Source: Hyphomicrobiales bacterium (lineage in GTDB: Bacteria > Pseudomonadota > Alphaproteobacteria > Rhizobiales > Devosiaceae). From it: a stretch of DNA of 46,474 nucleotides. Positions 1-7,953 of this stretch are shown here, piece after piece (positions within the stretch are counted from its first letter, which is position 1; every line of letters begins with the position of its first letter). The position numbers and the translations under genes are program-made. The notes beneath the pieces are model-generated. The model was not told where the DNA came from. It saw only the letters and a list, made by a program, of their open reading frames with translations, and searched no databases. Where the stretch lies: the NCBI GenBank assembly GCA_900470445.1, contig UCAU01000004.1:1-46474 (forward strand). The letters are read 5' to 3'.

Positions 1-42
1 GTTTGAGAACTCAGGGAACCGGGCTCTCCAAGCAAACGGAGG

Positions 43-67
43 TTCCCGCTTTCGCGGGAATGACACC
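43..67. repeat. REP-like intergenic palindrome, copy 1
   Basis: An inverted repeat with 7-bp perfect arms (TTCCCGC and GCGGGAA) and a 4-nt loop, flanked by TGACACC. Its reverse complement begins GGTGTCATTCC, the same flank seen in the copies near 6950 and 46410. It lies outside coding sequence downstream of rpsU. Such palindromes are common intergenic repeats in Hyphomicrobiales; a function here is not shown. Confidence 0.6.
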
Positions 68-106
68 TTGGGGTTGAGGACGTCCGGCGGCCCCACGCAC
101 ATGTCA

Positions 107-148
107 AAGCCCCAAAAACAAAAACGCCGCCCCGAAGGACGGCGTTTT
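107..148 (-). terminator. rho-independent terminator of rpsU
   Basis: Read on the minus strand, a GC-rich stem (CGCCGTCC paired with GGGCGGCG) closes on a TTCG tetraloop and is followed by GTTTTTGTTTTTGG. It begins about 20 nt after the rpsU stop codon, so it is the natural end of that transcript. Confidence 0.85.
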
Positions 149-168
149 CAAATTCTGCGTTGCAGCTC

Positions 169-438
169 TTAGCTGCGAACGTTGGCTGCGCTCGGACGGA
201 CCGGAGCGCCGGGGCGCGTCGTGGTCGGAGCGGGCAGGCCGCCTTCGCGCTGGGCGCGCTTGCGAGCCAGCTTGCGGGCGCGGCGCACGGCCTCGGCCTT
301 CTGGCGAGCCTTCTTCTCAGAGGGCTTCTCGTAGTAGTTGCGCAGCTTCATTTCACGGAAGACGCCTTCGCGCTGCAGCTTTTTCTTCAGCGCGCGCAGC
401 GCCTGATCAACGTTATTATCGCGAACGACTACTTGCAA
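169..438 (-). CDS. rpsU: 30S ribosomal protein S21
   Basis: Small-subunit ribosomal protein S21, which helps mRNA base-pair with 16S rRNA at initiation. The 89-residue product starts [20 protein letters not shown] and contains the family core ([14 protein letters not shown] segment, then a strongly basic helix rich in [14 protein letters not shown]) followed by a Pro/Thr/Arg-rich tail typical of alphaproteobacterial S21. It is monocistronic: a promoter-like element lies at 541-569 and a strong terminator follows the stop. The forward-strand ORF over the same DNA is a shadow. Identification is firm. Confidence 0.97.
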   Translation of the reverse strand: MQVVVRDNNVDQALRALKKKLQREGVFREMKLRNYYEKPSEKKARQKAEAVRRARKLARKRAQREGGLPAPTTTRPGAPVRPSAANVRS

Positions 439-540
439 AGGTCAACCGCCCTTTCGAAGCTTGGACAATGTGTTTGGATGGAAGCAGCGGGGCCAAAACA
501 ACCACGCCGCCGACCAGCAGAGCCAGTCACCGTGGGTGGG

Positions 541-569
541 TCTATAGCCCAAGCTCGGGGGCTTGTCCA
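541..569 (-). promoter_or_regulatory. predicted sigma70-type promoter of rpsU
   Basis: On the minus strand, TGGACA (564-569) and TATAGA (541-546) are separated by 17 nt. Transcription would start near 534, leaving a leader of about 95 nt before the rpsU start at 438. This is a pattern match only. Confidence 0.5.
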
Positions 570-669
570 CTGTCACGCTCAGAAAAACCGCGCAAACCCG
601 TGTCCGGGCTTGCTCCCGCCACCTGGCCGGCGCAGTTTTGAGAGCAAATCCAGAATAATGGAGATCAGA

Positions 670-1362
670 ATGACCCGCAATCTCGTGCTGCTGCCCGGTC
701 TGTTATGCGATAGCCGGCTGTGGCGCGACCCATTGGCGGCGATGGGCGAGGCGGTTTCCCCGATGGTCGCCGACCTGACACAGGACGATTCCATCGCTGC
801 CATGGCCGCCCGCACTCTGGCCAAAGCCCCGGAAAGCTTCGCTTTGGCGGGCCTCTCCATGGGTGGTTATGTGGCGCTCGAGATCATGCGGCAGGCGCCC
901 GAGCGCGTCACCCATCTGGCTTTGCTCGACACCAGCGCCCGCCCCGATGACGAAGAACGCCGCGCCAAGCGCCGGGCGGGGATCGAGAGCATCAAGCTGG
1001 GCAAGTTCATCGGCGTGTCGCGGGCGCTGCTGGCGTCGCTGCTGACGCCAGAGCATCAGGGTACGCCGCTGGCCGATGAAGTGCAGGCGATGTCGGAGCG
1101 CGTTGGGCAGGAGGCTTATATAAGCCAGCAGACGGCGATTCTCGGTAGAGTCGATTCCCGCCCGAGTCTGGGGGCGATCACCGTGCCGACGCTGGTGGGC
1201 GTGGGCGAGGCGGATGTGCTGACACCACGCGCCATGGCCGAGGAAATGGCGGCCGGGATTGCTGGGGCGGAGCTGGTGGTGTTTCCCGATAGCGCGCATT
1301 TGCCGACGATGGAGAACCCGGCCGCGGTGGCGGTGGCGCTGCGGAATTGGCTCGCCAGGTAG
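670..1362 (+). CDS. alpha/beta hydrolase
   Basis: Alpha/beta-hydrolase fold enzyme of 230 residues; the substrate cannot be told from sequence. The product opens MTRNLVLLPGLLCDSRLW, giving the usual first strand and oxyanion-hole region. The nucleophile elbow is GLSMGG (Ser near residue 72), the acid is probably the Asp of VGEADVLTP, and the catalytic His is in DSAHLPTMENP near the C-terminus. A longer reading frame reaches 160 but runs over rpsU and lacks family similarity there. ATG 670 has GGAGA five bases upstream; ATG 658 is an alternative. The gene ends four bases from the convergent purK stop. Confidence 0.9.
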   Translation: MTRNLVLLPGLLCDSRLWRDPLAAMGEAVSPMVADLTQDDSIAAMAARTLAKAPESFALAGLSMGGYVALEIMRQAPERVTHLALLDTSARPDDEERRAKRRAGIESIKLGKFIGVSRALLASLLTPEHQGTPLADEVQAMSERVGQEAYISQQTAILGRVDSRPSLGAITVPTLVGVGEADVLTPRAMAEEMAAGIAGAELVVFPDSAHLPTMENPAAVAVALRNWLAR

Positions 1363-1365
1363 CGT

Positions 1366-2451
1366 CTACCCCCGCACAATCCTGTTCACATGCCCCATCT
1401 TCCGCCCCGGTCGGATGTCCGTCTTGCCGTACAAATGCGGCTGCGTATTCCCATCGATCCCGCTGGGCACGATAGAAACTTCGTCCCCCACCAGGTTTTC
1501 CATCACCACGTCAGCCAGGCGCGCCGGGTCGCCCAGCGGCCAGCCCAGGATCGCCCGGATGTGCTGCTCGAACTGGTCGGTGAGGCACACAGCCTCCGTC
1601 CAGTGCCCCGAATTGTGTACGCGCGGGGCAATCTCATTGACCATTAGCGTGGGCCGCTCGCCCTGCACGACGAAGAACTCGACCCCGAGCACGCCGACAT
1701 AATCGAGGGCCACCACGATCACCTTGGCCAGCATGGCGGCGTGCTTTTCCAGCCCGGGCGCAATGTCGGCCGGCACGGTACTGGTGAAAAGGATATGATG
1801 GCGGTGCACATTTTCGGCGGCGTCGAAGCTTCTGACCTCGCCGCCCAGATTGCGCGCCACGACCACCGAGATTTCCTTCTCGAAGGGCACGAAGGCTTCG
1901 AGCACCAGCGGCTTGGGCTCGAGCGCGGCAAAAGCCTCTGCGGCCTCGCCCCGTTCGCGGATGACCCGCTGCCCCTTGCCGTCATAGCCAAGCCGCGTGG
2001 TCTTGAGCACGGCGGGTAAGCCGAGGGCCTCGATTGCGGCTTCGAGCTCCGCCAGCGTCTCGACAGCGCGATGCGGCGCCACGGGGATGTTCTTGCTGGC
2101 CAGAAAGCCCTTTTCCGCCAGCCGGTCCTGCGAGATGGCCAATGCCTTGGCGCCGGGCCGCAGCGGCCTGCGCGCAGCGAGGAATTCGGCGGTGGCAGCC
2201 GGCACATTCTCGAATTCATAGGTGATGACATCGACCGCATCGGCAAAGGCGGCCAGCGCCGCTTCGTCGTCATAGGCGGCCACTGTCTTGTGTGGGGTCA
2301 CCTCGAAAGCGGGGCTATTGGCATCGGGGCAATAGATATGAGTGCGCATGCCCAATTTGCTGGCTGCCAGCGAGAGCATGCGGCCCAGTTGCCCGCCCCC
2401 CAGAATGCCGATCATGCTGCCGGGGGGCAGGGCGGAGAGGTCAGGGGCCAC
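1366..2451 (-). CDS. purK: N5-carboxyaminoimidazole ribonucleotide synthase (PurK)
   Basis: ATP-grasp ligase of purine biosynthesis. It uses ATP and bicarbonate to carboxylate AIR to N5-CAIR, the substrate of PurE encoded just upstream. Visible family features are LPPGSMIGILGGGQLGRM at the N-terminus (preATP-grasp Rossmann-like fold), TTRLGYDGKGQ in the ATP-grasp region, and the late NEIAPRVHNSGHWT segment. The open frame extends to 2625, but that part overlaps purE and has no similarity. GTG at 2451, four bases after the purE stop, gives 361 residues and keeps the conserved LPPGS; ATG 2415 would remove it. The purE-purK spacing implies one operon. Confidence 0.93.
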   Translation of the reverse strand: MAPDLSALPPGSMIGILGGGQLGRMLSLAASKLGMRTHIYCPDANSPAFEVTPHKTVAAYDDEAALAAFADAVDVITYEFENVPAATAEFLAARRPLRPGAKALAISQDRLAEKGFLASKNIPVAPHRAVETLAELEAAIEALGLPAVLKTTRLGYDGKGQRVIRERGEAAEAFAALEPKPLVLEAFVPFEKEISVVVARNLGGEVRSFDAAENVHRHHILFTSTVPADIAPGLEKHAAMLAKVIVVALDYVGVLGVEFFVVQGERPTLMVNEIAPRVHNSGHWTEAVCLTDQFEQHIRAILGWPLGDPARLADVVMENLVGDEVSIVPSGIDGNTQPHLYGKTDIRPGRKMGHVNRIVRG

Positions 2452-2455
2452 GAAA

Positions 2456-2950
2456 TTACTCGGTGTCGGAGGGGAAAAGGGGCACGCGCGCGCTTTGCTG
2501 AGCCCGGTAATGGTCGAGCCGGTCGGCCAGGTCCTCATCGGACAAAGCCAGGACGGCAGCGGCCAGCAGCGCCGCATTGATGGCGCCGGGTTCGCCAATG
2601 GCCAGCGTGCCCACCGGAATGCCACCGGGCATCTGCACGATGGAGAGCAGACTATCCTGCCCGTTCAGCGCCTTGGACTTGACCGGCACGCCAAACACCG
2701 GCAGTGGCGTCATGGCGGCGATCATGCCGGGAAGATGGGCCGACCCACCGGCGCCGGCGATGATGATCTTGAACCCTTCGGCGCGGGCATTGGTGGCAAA
2801 TTCCACCATGCGCTCGGGCGTGCGATGCGCCGAGACGATGCGCGCCTCATATTCGATTTCGAGGGTTTCGAGGGTTTCGGCGGCAAGCCGCATGGTGGGC
2901 CAGTCGGACTGGCTGCCCATGACGATGGCAACGGAAGGCTTGGTGAGCAA
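2456..2950 (-). CDS. purE: N5-carboxyaminoimidazole ribonucleotide mutase (PurE)
   Basis: Class I PurE, which converts N5-CAIR to CAIR in de novo purine synthesis. The sequence shows [17 protein letters not shown] (phosphate and substrate loop), SAHRTPERM with the catalytic His, [12 protein letters not shown], and [33 protein letters not shown]. No ATG is available before the conserved core. TTG at 2950 is chosen because AGGGA lies eight bases upstream; TTG at 2977 is possible but has no clear ribosome-binding site. Length is 164 residues, normal for class I PurE. It is first in the purEK pair. Confidence 0.95.
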   Translation of the reverse strand: MLTKPSVAIVMGSQSDWPTMRLAAETLETLEIEYEARIVSAHRTPERMVEFATNARAEGFKIIIAGAGGSAHLPGMIAAMTPLPVFGVPVKSKALNGQDSLLSIVQMPGGIPVGTLAIGEPGAINAALLAAAVLALSDEDLADRLDHYRAQQSARVPLFPSDTE

Positions 2951-3025
2951 AGGCCTGATCCCTATCGGTCGTTGCAAAACGGGGAATTAGCCCAATTGCC
3001 GCCACAAAACAAGCGCGGCGAAGCC

Positions 3026-3241
3026 TCAGGCGATGATGTCGGGCAGCAAAATATTCTCGAGCTGGACGATGCGATCCTTGAGCTGAAGTTTGCGCTTTTT
3101 CAGCCGCTGCAGCAGCATTCGATCGGCCACATGGGATTGAGTCAGCGTATCGATCGCCGCATTGAGATCGGAGTGTTCCTGGCGTTTTGTGGCCAGCTCC
3201 AGCCCAAGATTGGCTTCCTGCTCTCTGGTTAATGGCAACAT
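3026..3241 (-). CDS. DUF465 (YdcH-like) small protein
   Basis: A 71-residue, strongly helical, charged protein (MLPLTREQEANLGLELATKR then LLQRLKKRKLQLKDRIVQLE). The pattern of a first helix, a short break and a Lys-rich second helix fits the DUF465/YdcH family, small coiled-coil-like proteins of unknown function. It lies just upstream of purE on the same strand and divergently from a second DUF465 gene at 3396. ATG 3241 is preferred; the frame also permits TTG 3268. Confidence 0.75.
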   Translation of the reverse strand: MLPLTREQEANLGLELATKRQEHSDLNAAIDTLTQSHVADRMLLQRLKKRKLQLKDRIVQLENILLPDIIA

Positions 3242-3395
3242 CGAATTTAATGCTTCCCCGGCCCTCAACCCTCACCCTTGGTTAACCGATCACAATAGGT
3301 TTTGCACCAGATTTCCAAAGGTCAGCGGAAGGTGGTCGACAAAGCGTGAATTATTTGTGACCATCGGGATGTCCACCAAGCTTCAAGGAGTTGTT

Positions 3396-3569
3396 ATGAC
3401 GACTGAAGGCCATGTTGCGGCGCTGGAACGGCGCCACCAGGAGTTGGATCGCCAGATCCAGGCCGAGATCAAAAGCACACGGTATGACGAGATGGCGATC
3501 AGCGCACTCAAGCGCAAAAAACTCGAAGTGAAGGACGAATTGTACAAATACGCGGCGAGTTCACAGTAA
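3396..3569 (+). CDS. DUF465 (YdcH-like) small protein
   Basis: A 57-residue DUF465 protein: MTTEGHVAALERRHQELDRQ followed by ALKRKKLEVKDELYK, the helix-turn-Lys-rich-helix pattern of the family. AAGGAG at 3385-3390 lies five bases before ATG 3396, so the longer frame from 3162 is not used. It is divergent from the other DUF465 gene, about 155 nt away, and a pair of these genes beside purE is seen in related alphaproteobacteria. Function unknown. Confidence 0.85.
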   Translation: MTTEGHVAALERRHQELDRQIQAEIKSTRYDEMAISALKRKKLEVKDELYKYAASSQ

Positions 3570-3649
3570 AGCGGCGTTGTTCCTCAAACAGGAACGGAAG
3601 GGGTCACAGCACACGGCTGCGGCCCTTTTTTGTTGGCCAGAGAACACAC

Positions 3650-4120
3650 ATGCTTATTGAGGCCAATGAAGGCGACTTTGCCGCGCTGATGGCGGGCAAA
3701 GCTCCACAAAATCTGCGCCTTGCTGCCGATGTGGAACTGGCGCCGCCGCCGGTGCTCGACATGTTGGCGGGGCTGGCCCAGACCATCCGCGACCAGTTCG
3801 CGCCGTCCGCCTGGATGATCGTGGCAGAGGGCGAGATTGTGGGCCTCACCTCGATCACCCGCATGCCCGAGAATGGACAAATCCATATCGGCTACGGCAT
3901 CGCCTCAGCGCGCCAAAGGCGGGGGCACGCCACCGGTGCCGTCGCAGCCCTGCTGGCCTGGGCCGCCACGGACGAGCGCGTCACTAGCGTCTCCGCCGAA
4001 ACCGGGCTGGACAATATTGCGTCTCAGCGCGTGCTGGAGCGCAATGGCTTTAGCCGCACCGGCGAGCGCTACGATCCCGAAGATGGTCCGCTGATCTGCT
4101 GGCGGGCTGATCTAGCCTGA
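3650..4120 (+). CDS. GNAT family N-acetyltransferase
   Basis: A 156-residue acetyl-CoA-dependent acyltransferase of the GNAT fold. The acetyl-CoA pyrophosphate loop is ARQRRGHATGAVAALL (the R-x-x-G-x-A/G motif, near residues 86-100), and the C-terminal part (DNIASQRVLERNGFSRTGE) is typical of RimJ/RimL-like members in which an Asn pairs with the next strand. The acceptor is unknown. It follows the DUF465 gene by 80 nt and ends 37 nt before the convergent permease gene, with a hairpin and T-tract between them. Confidence 0.88.
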   Translation: MLIEANEGDFAALMAGKAPQNLRLAADVELAPPPVLDMLAGLAQTIRDQFAPSAWMIVAEGEIVGLTSITRMPENGQIHIGYGIASARQRRGHATGAVAALLAWAATDERVTSVSAETGLDNIASQRVLERNGFSRTGERYDPEDGPLICWRADLA

Positions 4121-4122
4121 CA

Positions 4123-4155
4123 AGAGGGCCGGGTGTCTATGCGCCTGGCCTTTTC
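4123..4155 (+). terminator. probable rho-independent terminator
   Basis: After the GNAT stop, AGGGCCGGGTG can pair with CGCCTGGCCT (one bulge and wobble pairs), followed by TTTT. It sits between two convergent genes. Confidence 0.5.
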
Positions 4156-4156
4156 G

Positions 4157-4927
4157 CTAGGCCCCGCCAAACAGCCCCGTCGCGCCCTTCCAGATGATGT
4201 AGAGCGACAGGATGAAGACCAGCCAATAGGCAATGCGGTAGAACCAGACCATGGAGATACGGCGCACCAGCCAGACCCCGATGAGTACGCCGGCAAGACC
4301 GACGGGAATCAACGAGGCTGAGAGCGTCAGATTGTGCAGGTTCAGCTGGCCCAGGAAGAAATAGGGCACCAGCTTGGCCGTGTTGACGATGGCGAAGAAC
4401 ACCGCCGTGGTGCCGGCATAGATAGCGGGCGACAGGCGCTGGGGCAGCACATAGATCTGGAATGGGGGGCCGCCGGTATGGCTGATAAAGCTGGTGAAGC
4501 CGGCAAAGCCGCCCCAGAAAACGCCCCAAGGCTTTGACGGGTGCAGCCCTTCGAGCTTCTTGCGCAGGGGCAGGATGGCATCGAGGATGAACAGCAGCGT
4601 CACGACGCCCACAAACAGCAGCACGGCATCGTCGGAGACAAAGGACCACAGCACCCAGCCCGCAATGGTGCCGATGGCCGCGCCGGGCAGCATGATGCGG
4701 ATGATGCGCCAGTCCACTTCCTTGCGATAGGTCCAGACGGCGATGATATCCATGGCCAGCAGCACCGGCAGCATCATGCCCGCGGCATCACGGGCCGGCA
4801 TGACCAGGCTCAGTAGCGGCACGCCGACCATGCCCAGACTGCCCAAGAGACCAGCCTTGGAGAGGCCAACGATCAGCACCGCGATCGCGGCGATCGTGAC
4901 GAAATAGGGATCGAACATTTGGGGCAT
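4157..4927 (-). CDS. TauE/SafE family sulfite exporter-like permease
   Basis: Integral inner-membrane protein of 256 residues with about eight hydrophobic segments. It matches the TauE/SafE (formerly DUF81) layout: an N-terminal half containing GLSKAGLLGSLGMVGVPLLSL, a cytoplasmic loop with LRKKLEGLHPSKPW, and a second half with GGFAGFTSFISHTGGPPFQIY, the duplicated glycine-rich motif. Family members export sulfite or other sulfur-containing organic anions; the substrate here is not determined. ATG 4918 (residue 4) is an alternative start. The antiporter gene lies just upstream on the same strand with a 43-nt gap, so co-transcription is possible. Confidence 0.9.
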   Translation of the reverse strand: MPQMFDPYFVTIAAIAVLIVGLSKAGLLGSLGMVGVPLLSLVMPARDAAGMMLPVLLAMDIIAVWTYRKEVDWRIIRIMLPGAAIGTIAGWVLWSFVSDDAVLLFVGVVTLLFILDAILPLRKKLEGLHPSKPWGVFWGGFAGFTSFISHTGGPPFQIYVLPQRLSPAIYAGTTAVFFAIVNTAKLVPYFFLGQLNLHNLTLSASLIPVGLAGVLIGVWLVRRISMVWFYRIAYWLVFILSLYIIWKGATGLFGGA

Positions 4928-4970
4928 TCCGGCAGGTGGGAGGAGGCGGTAGGTCTCAATGGCTAGCGCG

Positions 4971-6818
4971 CTATTCGCCCCGTGGCGAGTCCTTCTTGTC
5001 GAACGGAGCGGGTGGCTCGTCGCCTTCCATGGTTTCGTTGAGCAGGCTCATGGATTGGCGCACCATGCCGACATAGGCGTCCTCGTCCTCGCGTACGGCG
5101 AAGGAATCAGTCAGCAATTGATTGTCGTGTCGCTCGAAGGCCTGTGCCATGTGGTGGGCATCGATCGGCGCCACCCCCAATTGTACCAGCACTTTGGCGC
5201 CGAGACTAATGGCCGACAGGAACGTCTCGCGTTCGAAAACTTCCACCCCCATGGCCATCAATTCATGCGCATGGCCCCGATCGATAGCGCGGGCGGCAAT
5301 GGTCACATCGGGGAAATGCCGCCGCACCTTGCGGGCAATGTCCAAAATCCGATCGGCCCCACCCACCGCCACGACGACCAGCTCGGCCTGGCCGACGCCG
5401 GCAGCATGCAGCAGATCAAGCCGCGAGCCATCGCCGTAAAATACCTTGACGCCGAATTTGCGCACCAGGTCGATCTGGGCCGGATCGTCATCGATCAGGG
5501 TGGTCTCAAACCCTTGGGCGCGCAGCATGCGGGTGATGATCTGACCGAAGCGGCCATAGCCCAGCACGACGATCTTGCGATGCTCGGTAATGTCATCGCT
5601 GTCGCGGGTATTGCGTGCATCGAGCCGAGGCGCCACCAGCCGGTCGAAAGCCAATAGAAGCAGCGGCGTGGTCGCCATGGACAGCGCCACCGCCACTGCC
5701 AGCAGGCCATGATCCTCGGCGCTCAAGGCTCCGGCGCTCTGGGCAAATTGCAGGATGACGAAGGCGAATTCTCCTGCTTGGCTCAAGAGGATTGCCAGCA
5801 GCAGCCGATCGGCCAGATGCATGCGGAACAGGCTGGCGAGCCCAAACATCACAGCGATCTTGACCCCGACAAAGCCGCCTACCAGCGCCAGCAGCCGCAG
5901 CGGCTCGGACCACAGCACCGAAAAGGCGATGGACATGCCCACCGAGATGAAGAACAGTCCCAGCAGCAGGCCTTTGAATGGCTCGAGATTGCTTTCGAGC
6001 TCATGGCGATATTCGCTATCGGCCAGCAGCACGCCGCCGATAAAGGCGCCCAGAGCAGGGGACAGACCTTCAAGCTGGGTCAGCAGCGCGGCGCCAAACA
6101 CGATGGCCAATCCCAGAGCGGTAAACGCCTCGCGTACTCCAGTGCGCGCCACATAGCCCAGTATCGGGCGCACCAAATAGCGCCCCGCGACGATGGCGCC
6201 GATAAAGGCGCCAATCAGGATCAGCGGGGTCACCCAATCGAGGGGGTCGGCAATGGCTTGCACCGCGTGGTCCAGTTCCACATGCACGGCGTGCCGGCTG
6301 CCCGACACGGCCAGCAGCGGAATGGCCGCCAAGATGGGAATGACGGCGACGTCCTGCACCAGCAGCACGGCCAGACTCGCCCGCCCCGCATCGGTGCGGG
6401 TGATGTCGCGTTGCTGGGCCGACTGGATGGCTATGGCCGTGGAGGACATGGACAGTGCCAGCCCGATAATGATGGCGGTGTTGAGCGTGAAGCCTGCCAC
6501 CAGCAAGGCCAGGGCCAGAATCACCGTGGTGATGACCAATTGCGTCACCCCCAGGCCCAAAACCTTGTGCCGCATGCGCCAGACTTCGGAGGGCTGCAGA
6601 TCAAGCCCGATCAGGAACAGCATCATGACGATGCCGAATTCGGCAATCTGGCGGATCAGTTCGCTATCGGAGACCAGTCCCAGCCCATAAGGACCGATCA
6701 GAATGCCGGCGGCGAGATAGCCCAGCACCGTGCCCAGCCCCAGCGCCTTGGCCAGCGGCGCGAGCGCGACACTGGCAGCCAGCAGAACGAAAATGGCCAG
6801 CAAGATGTTGTTTTCCAA
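4971..6818 (-). CDS. CPA2-family cation/proton antiporter with RCK domain (KefB/KefC-like)
   Basis: Monovalent cation:proton antiporter, probably K+ efflux. Residues 1 to about 385 form a membrane domain of roughly 12 segments beginning NNILLAIFVLLAASVALAPL, with LGYLAAGILIGPYGLG and the CPA2 motif ALSMSSTAIAIQ. A cytosolic RCK_N (Rossmann) domain follows from about residue 405: KIVVLGYGRFGQIITRML with the GxGxxG nucleotide motif and acidic TLIDDDP. The acidic C-terminal tail is about 45 residues. No ATG precedes the first transmembrane segment; TTG 6818, with GAGAGA nine bases upstream, gives 615 residues, while TTG 6851 would add an atypical leader. Which cation is moved, and whether glutathione adducts gate it as in E. 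coli KefB/C, cannot be told. Confidence 0.9.
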   Translation of the reverse strand: MENNILLAIFVLLAASVALAPLAKALGLGTVLGYLAAGILIGPYGLGLVSDSELIRQIAEFGIVMMLFLIGLDLQPSEVWRMRHKVLGLGVTQLVITTVILALALLVAGFTLNTAIIIGLALSMSSTAIAIQSAQQRDITRTDAGRASLAVLLVQDVAVIPILAAIPLLAVSGSRHAVHVELDHAVQAIADPLDWVTPLILIGAFIGAIVAGRYLVRPILGYVARTGVREAFTALGLAIVFGAALLTQLEGLSPALGAFIGGVLLADSEYRHELESNLEPFKGLLLGLFFISVGMSIAFSVLWSEPLRLLALVGGFVGVKIAVMFGLASLFRMHLADRLLLAILLSQAGEFAFVILQFAQSAGALSAEDHGLLAVAVALSMATTPLLLLAFDRLVAPRLDARNTRDSDDITEHRKIVVLGYGRFGQIITRMLRAQGFETTLIDDDPAQIDLVRKFGVKVFYGDGSRLDLLHAAGVGQAELVVVAVGGADRILDIARKVRRHFPDVTIAARAIDRGHAHELMAMGVEVFERETFLSAISLGAKVLVQLGVAPIDAHHMAQAFERHDNQLLTDSFAVREDEDAYVGMVRQSMSLLNETMEGDEPPAPFDKKDSPRGE

Positions 6819-6947
6819 CGACCGGGATCTCTCACAAAGCAGCGCCGGCAAATCATGGGACGGGGAAGTGGCGCTGTCGAGGTATTGTCACTGGTGACGT
6901 GAATTTGAGGCATCGGGTTTTGCATGCCATGTCCCAACAAACCACCG

Positions 6948-6975
6948 TGTCATTCCGGCCTGCGCCGGAATGACA
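6948..6975. repeat. REP-like intergenic palindrome, copy 2
   Basis: A perfect inverted repeat with 12-bp arms (TGTCATTCCGGC and GCCGGAATGACA) around a 4-nt loop, preceded by ACCACCG. The copy at 46413-46430 shares the CCACCGTGTCATTCCGGC flank. It lies between the antiporter gene and the trcR terminator. Confidence 0.75.
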
Positions 6976-7009
6976 TTGAGGGGTGATCGGTCTGGTGGGC
7001 AACTCGTAC

Positions 7010-7047
7010 AGCCCCAAAAACAAAGACCCCCGCGCGCGGGGGTCTCA
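7010..7047 (-). terminator. rho-independent terminator of trcR
   Basis: On the minus strand, AGACCCCC and GGGGGTCT form an eight-base-pair stem around GCGCGC, followed by TTGTTTTTGG. It starts about 30 nt after the trcR stop. Confidence 0.85.
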
Positions 7048-7077
7048 TTCTCATCAAACCTGAAGCCCAAACCGGCC

Positions 7078-7812
7078 TTAATTATCCGTATCGCTCTTGA
7101 GCGACTTGAGCTTGGCGAAGACGGAATCCGCGTCGAACTCTTCCTGGGCCGGGCTGTGATGGGGGCGGTGGTCGCCTTCGGCATATTCGCCGTCTTCGGC
7201 CGGTGCATTGCTGCGGCTGCCGGAGCGGGCCATGGCTTCCTCGGCCGTCATCAGGGTGGTGCCCTCATCGGCTTCATCCACGCCAGGGCCGCCCTTGGAG
7301 GCGCGCTTGACTTCAAGATCGAGGTCGATCTGGCTGCACAGACCCAGGGTAACCGGGTCCATGGCGGTGAGGTTGGCGGCGTTCCAGTGGGTCGATTCGC
7401 GCACCGACTCGATGGTCGATTTGGTCGTGCCGACAAGACGCATGATCTGCGCGTCCTTGAGCTCGGGATGGTTGCGAACCAGCCATTTGATGGCATTGGG
7501 GCGTTCGTTGCGGCGCGAAATCGGGGTGTAGCGCGGGCCCTTGCGCTTGGCCGCGGCGACACGCACCTTGGGTTCGCTGAGCTTCAAGCGATAATTGGGA
7601 TCGGCCTCGGCCTTTTCGATTTCCTCGCGCGTCAGCTGGCCGTTCTGGATCGGGTTCACACCCATGATCCCGCCTGCGACGTCACCGTCGGCAATGCCCT
7701 GGACTTCCAGCGGATGCAGCGTGCAAAAGGCCGCGATCTGCTCGAATGACAGCGCAGTGTTGTCGACGAGCCAAACGGCGGTCGCCTTGGGCATCAACAG
7801 GGGCTGGGTCAT
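7078..7812 (-). CDS. trcR: DUF1013 cell-cycle transcriptional regulator (TrcR)
   Basis: DUF1013 protein, the alphaproteobacterial family called TrcR and described as a cell-cycle transcriptional regulator. The 244-residue product starts MTQPLLMPKATAVWLVDNTA; the region LSFEQIAAFCTLHPLEVQGIADG resembles a helix-turn-helix, and a second one may be NAIKWLVRNHPELKDAQIMRLVGTT. The last 70 residues are acidic and low in complexity. ATG 7812 is chosen over upstream starts because GAGGAG lies eight bases before it. A good promoter match and a strong terminator flank it, so it is probably monocistronic. It lies 1.7 kb from rcdA, another cell-cycle gene. Confidence 0.88.
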   Translation of the reverse strand: MTQPLLMPKATAVWLVDNTALSFEQIAAFCTLHPLEVQGIADGDVAGGIMGVNPIQNGQLTREEIEKAEADPNYRLKLSEPKVRVAAAKRKGPRYTPISRRNERPNAIKWLVRNHPELKDAQIMRLVGTTKSTIESVRESTHWNAANLTAMDPVTLGLCSQIDLDLEVKRASKGGPGVDEADEGTTLMTAEEAMARSGSRSNAPAEDGEYAEGDHRPHHSPAQEEFDADSVFAKLKSLKSDTDN

Positions 7813-7893
7813 ATACATAACTCCTCGTGGCGCGGCCGGTATTCCTCCGGACCGCTCCGCCTCGTGCTTCATTGCTGAGGGGAACAGATGCCT

Positions 7894-7922
7894 AATATAT
7901 GGCTTGCTCGGCCAATCTGCAA
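7894..7922 (-). promoter_or_regulatory. predicted sigma70-type promoter of trcR
   Basis: On the minus strand, TTGCAG (7917-7922) and TATATT (7894-7899) are 17 nt apart, about 82 nt upstream of the chosen trcR start. Pattern match only. Confidence 0.5.
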
Positions 7923-7953
7923 TGAGATTGTAACTATAGTGATGGGGTAGAGA

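Noticed and set aside
2452..2625. Upstream extension of the purK frame
   Set aside because: It overlaps purE in another frame and lacks ATP-grasp similarity. GTG 2451 just after the purE stop is the plausible start.
3579..3595. GTTCCT/AGGAAC hairpin after the DUF465 gene
   Set aside because: Short stem (6 bp) with no T-tract; not strong enough to call a terminator.
5709..6902. 397-residue plus-strand ORF opposite the CPA2 antiporter
   Set aside because: Gln/His/Arg-rich shadow of a conserved membrane protein gene.
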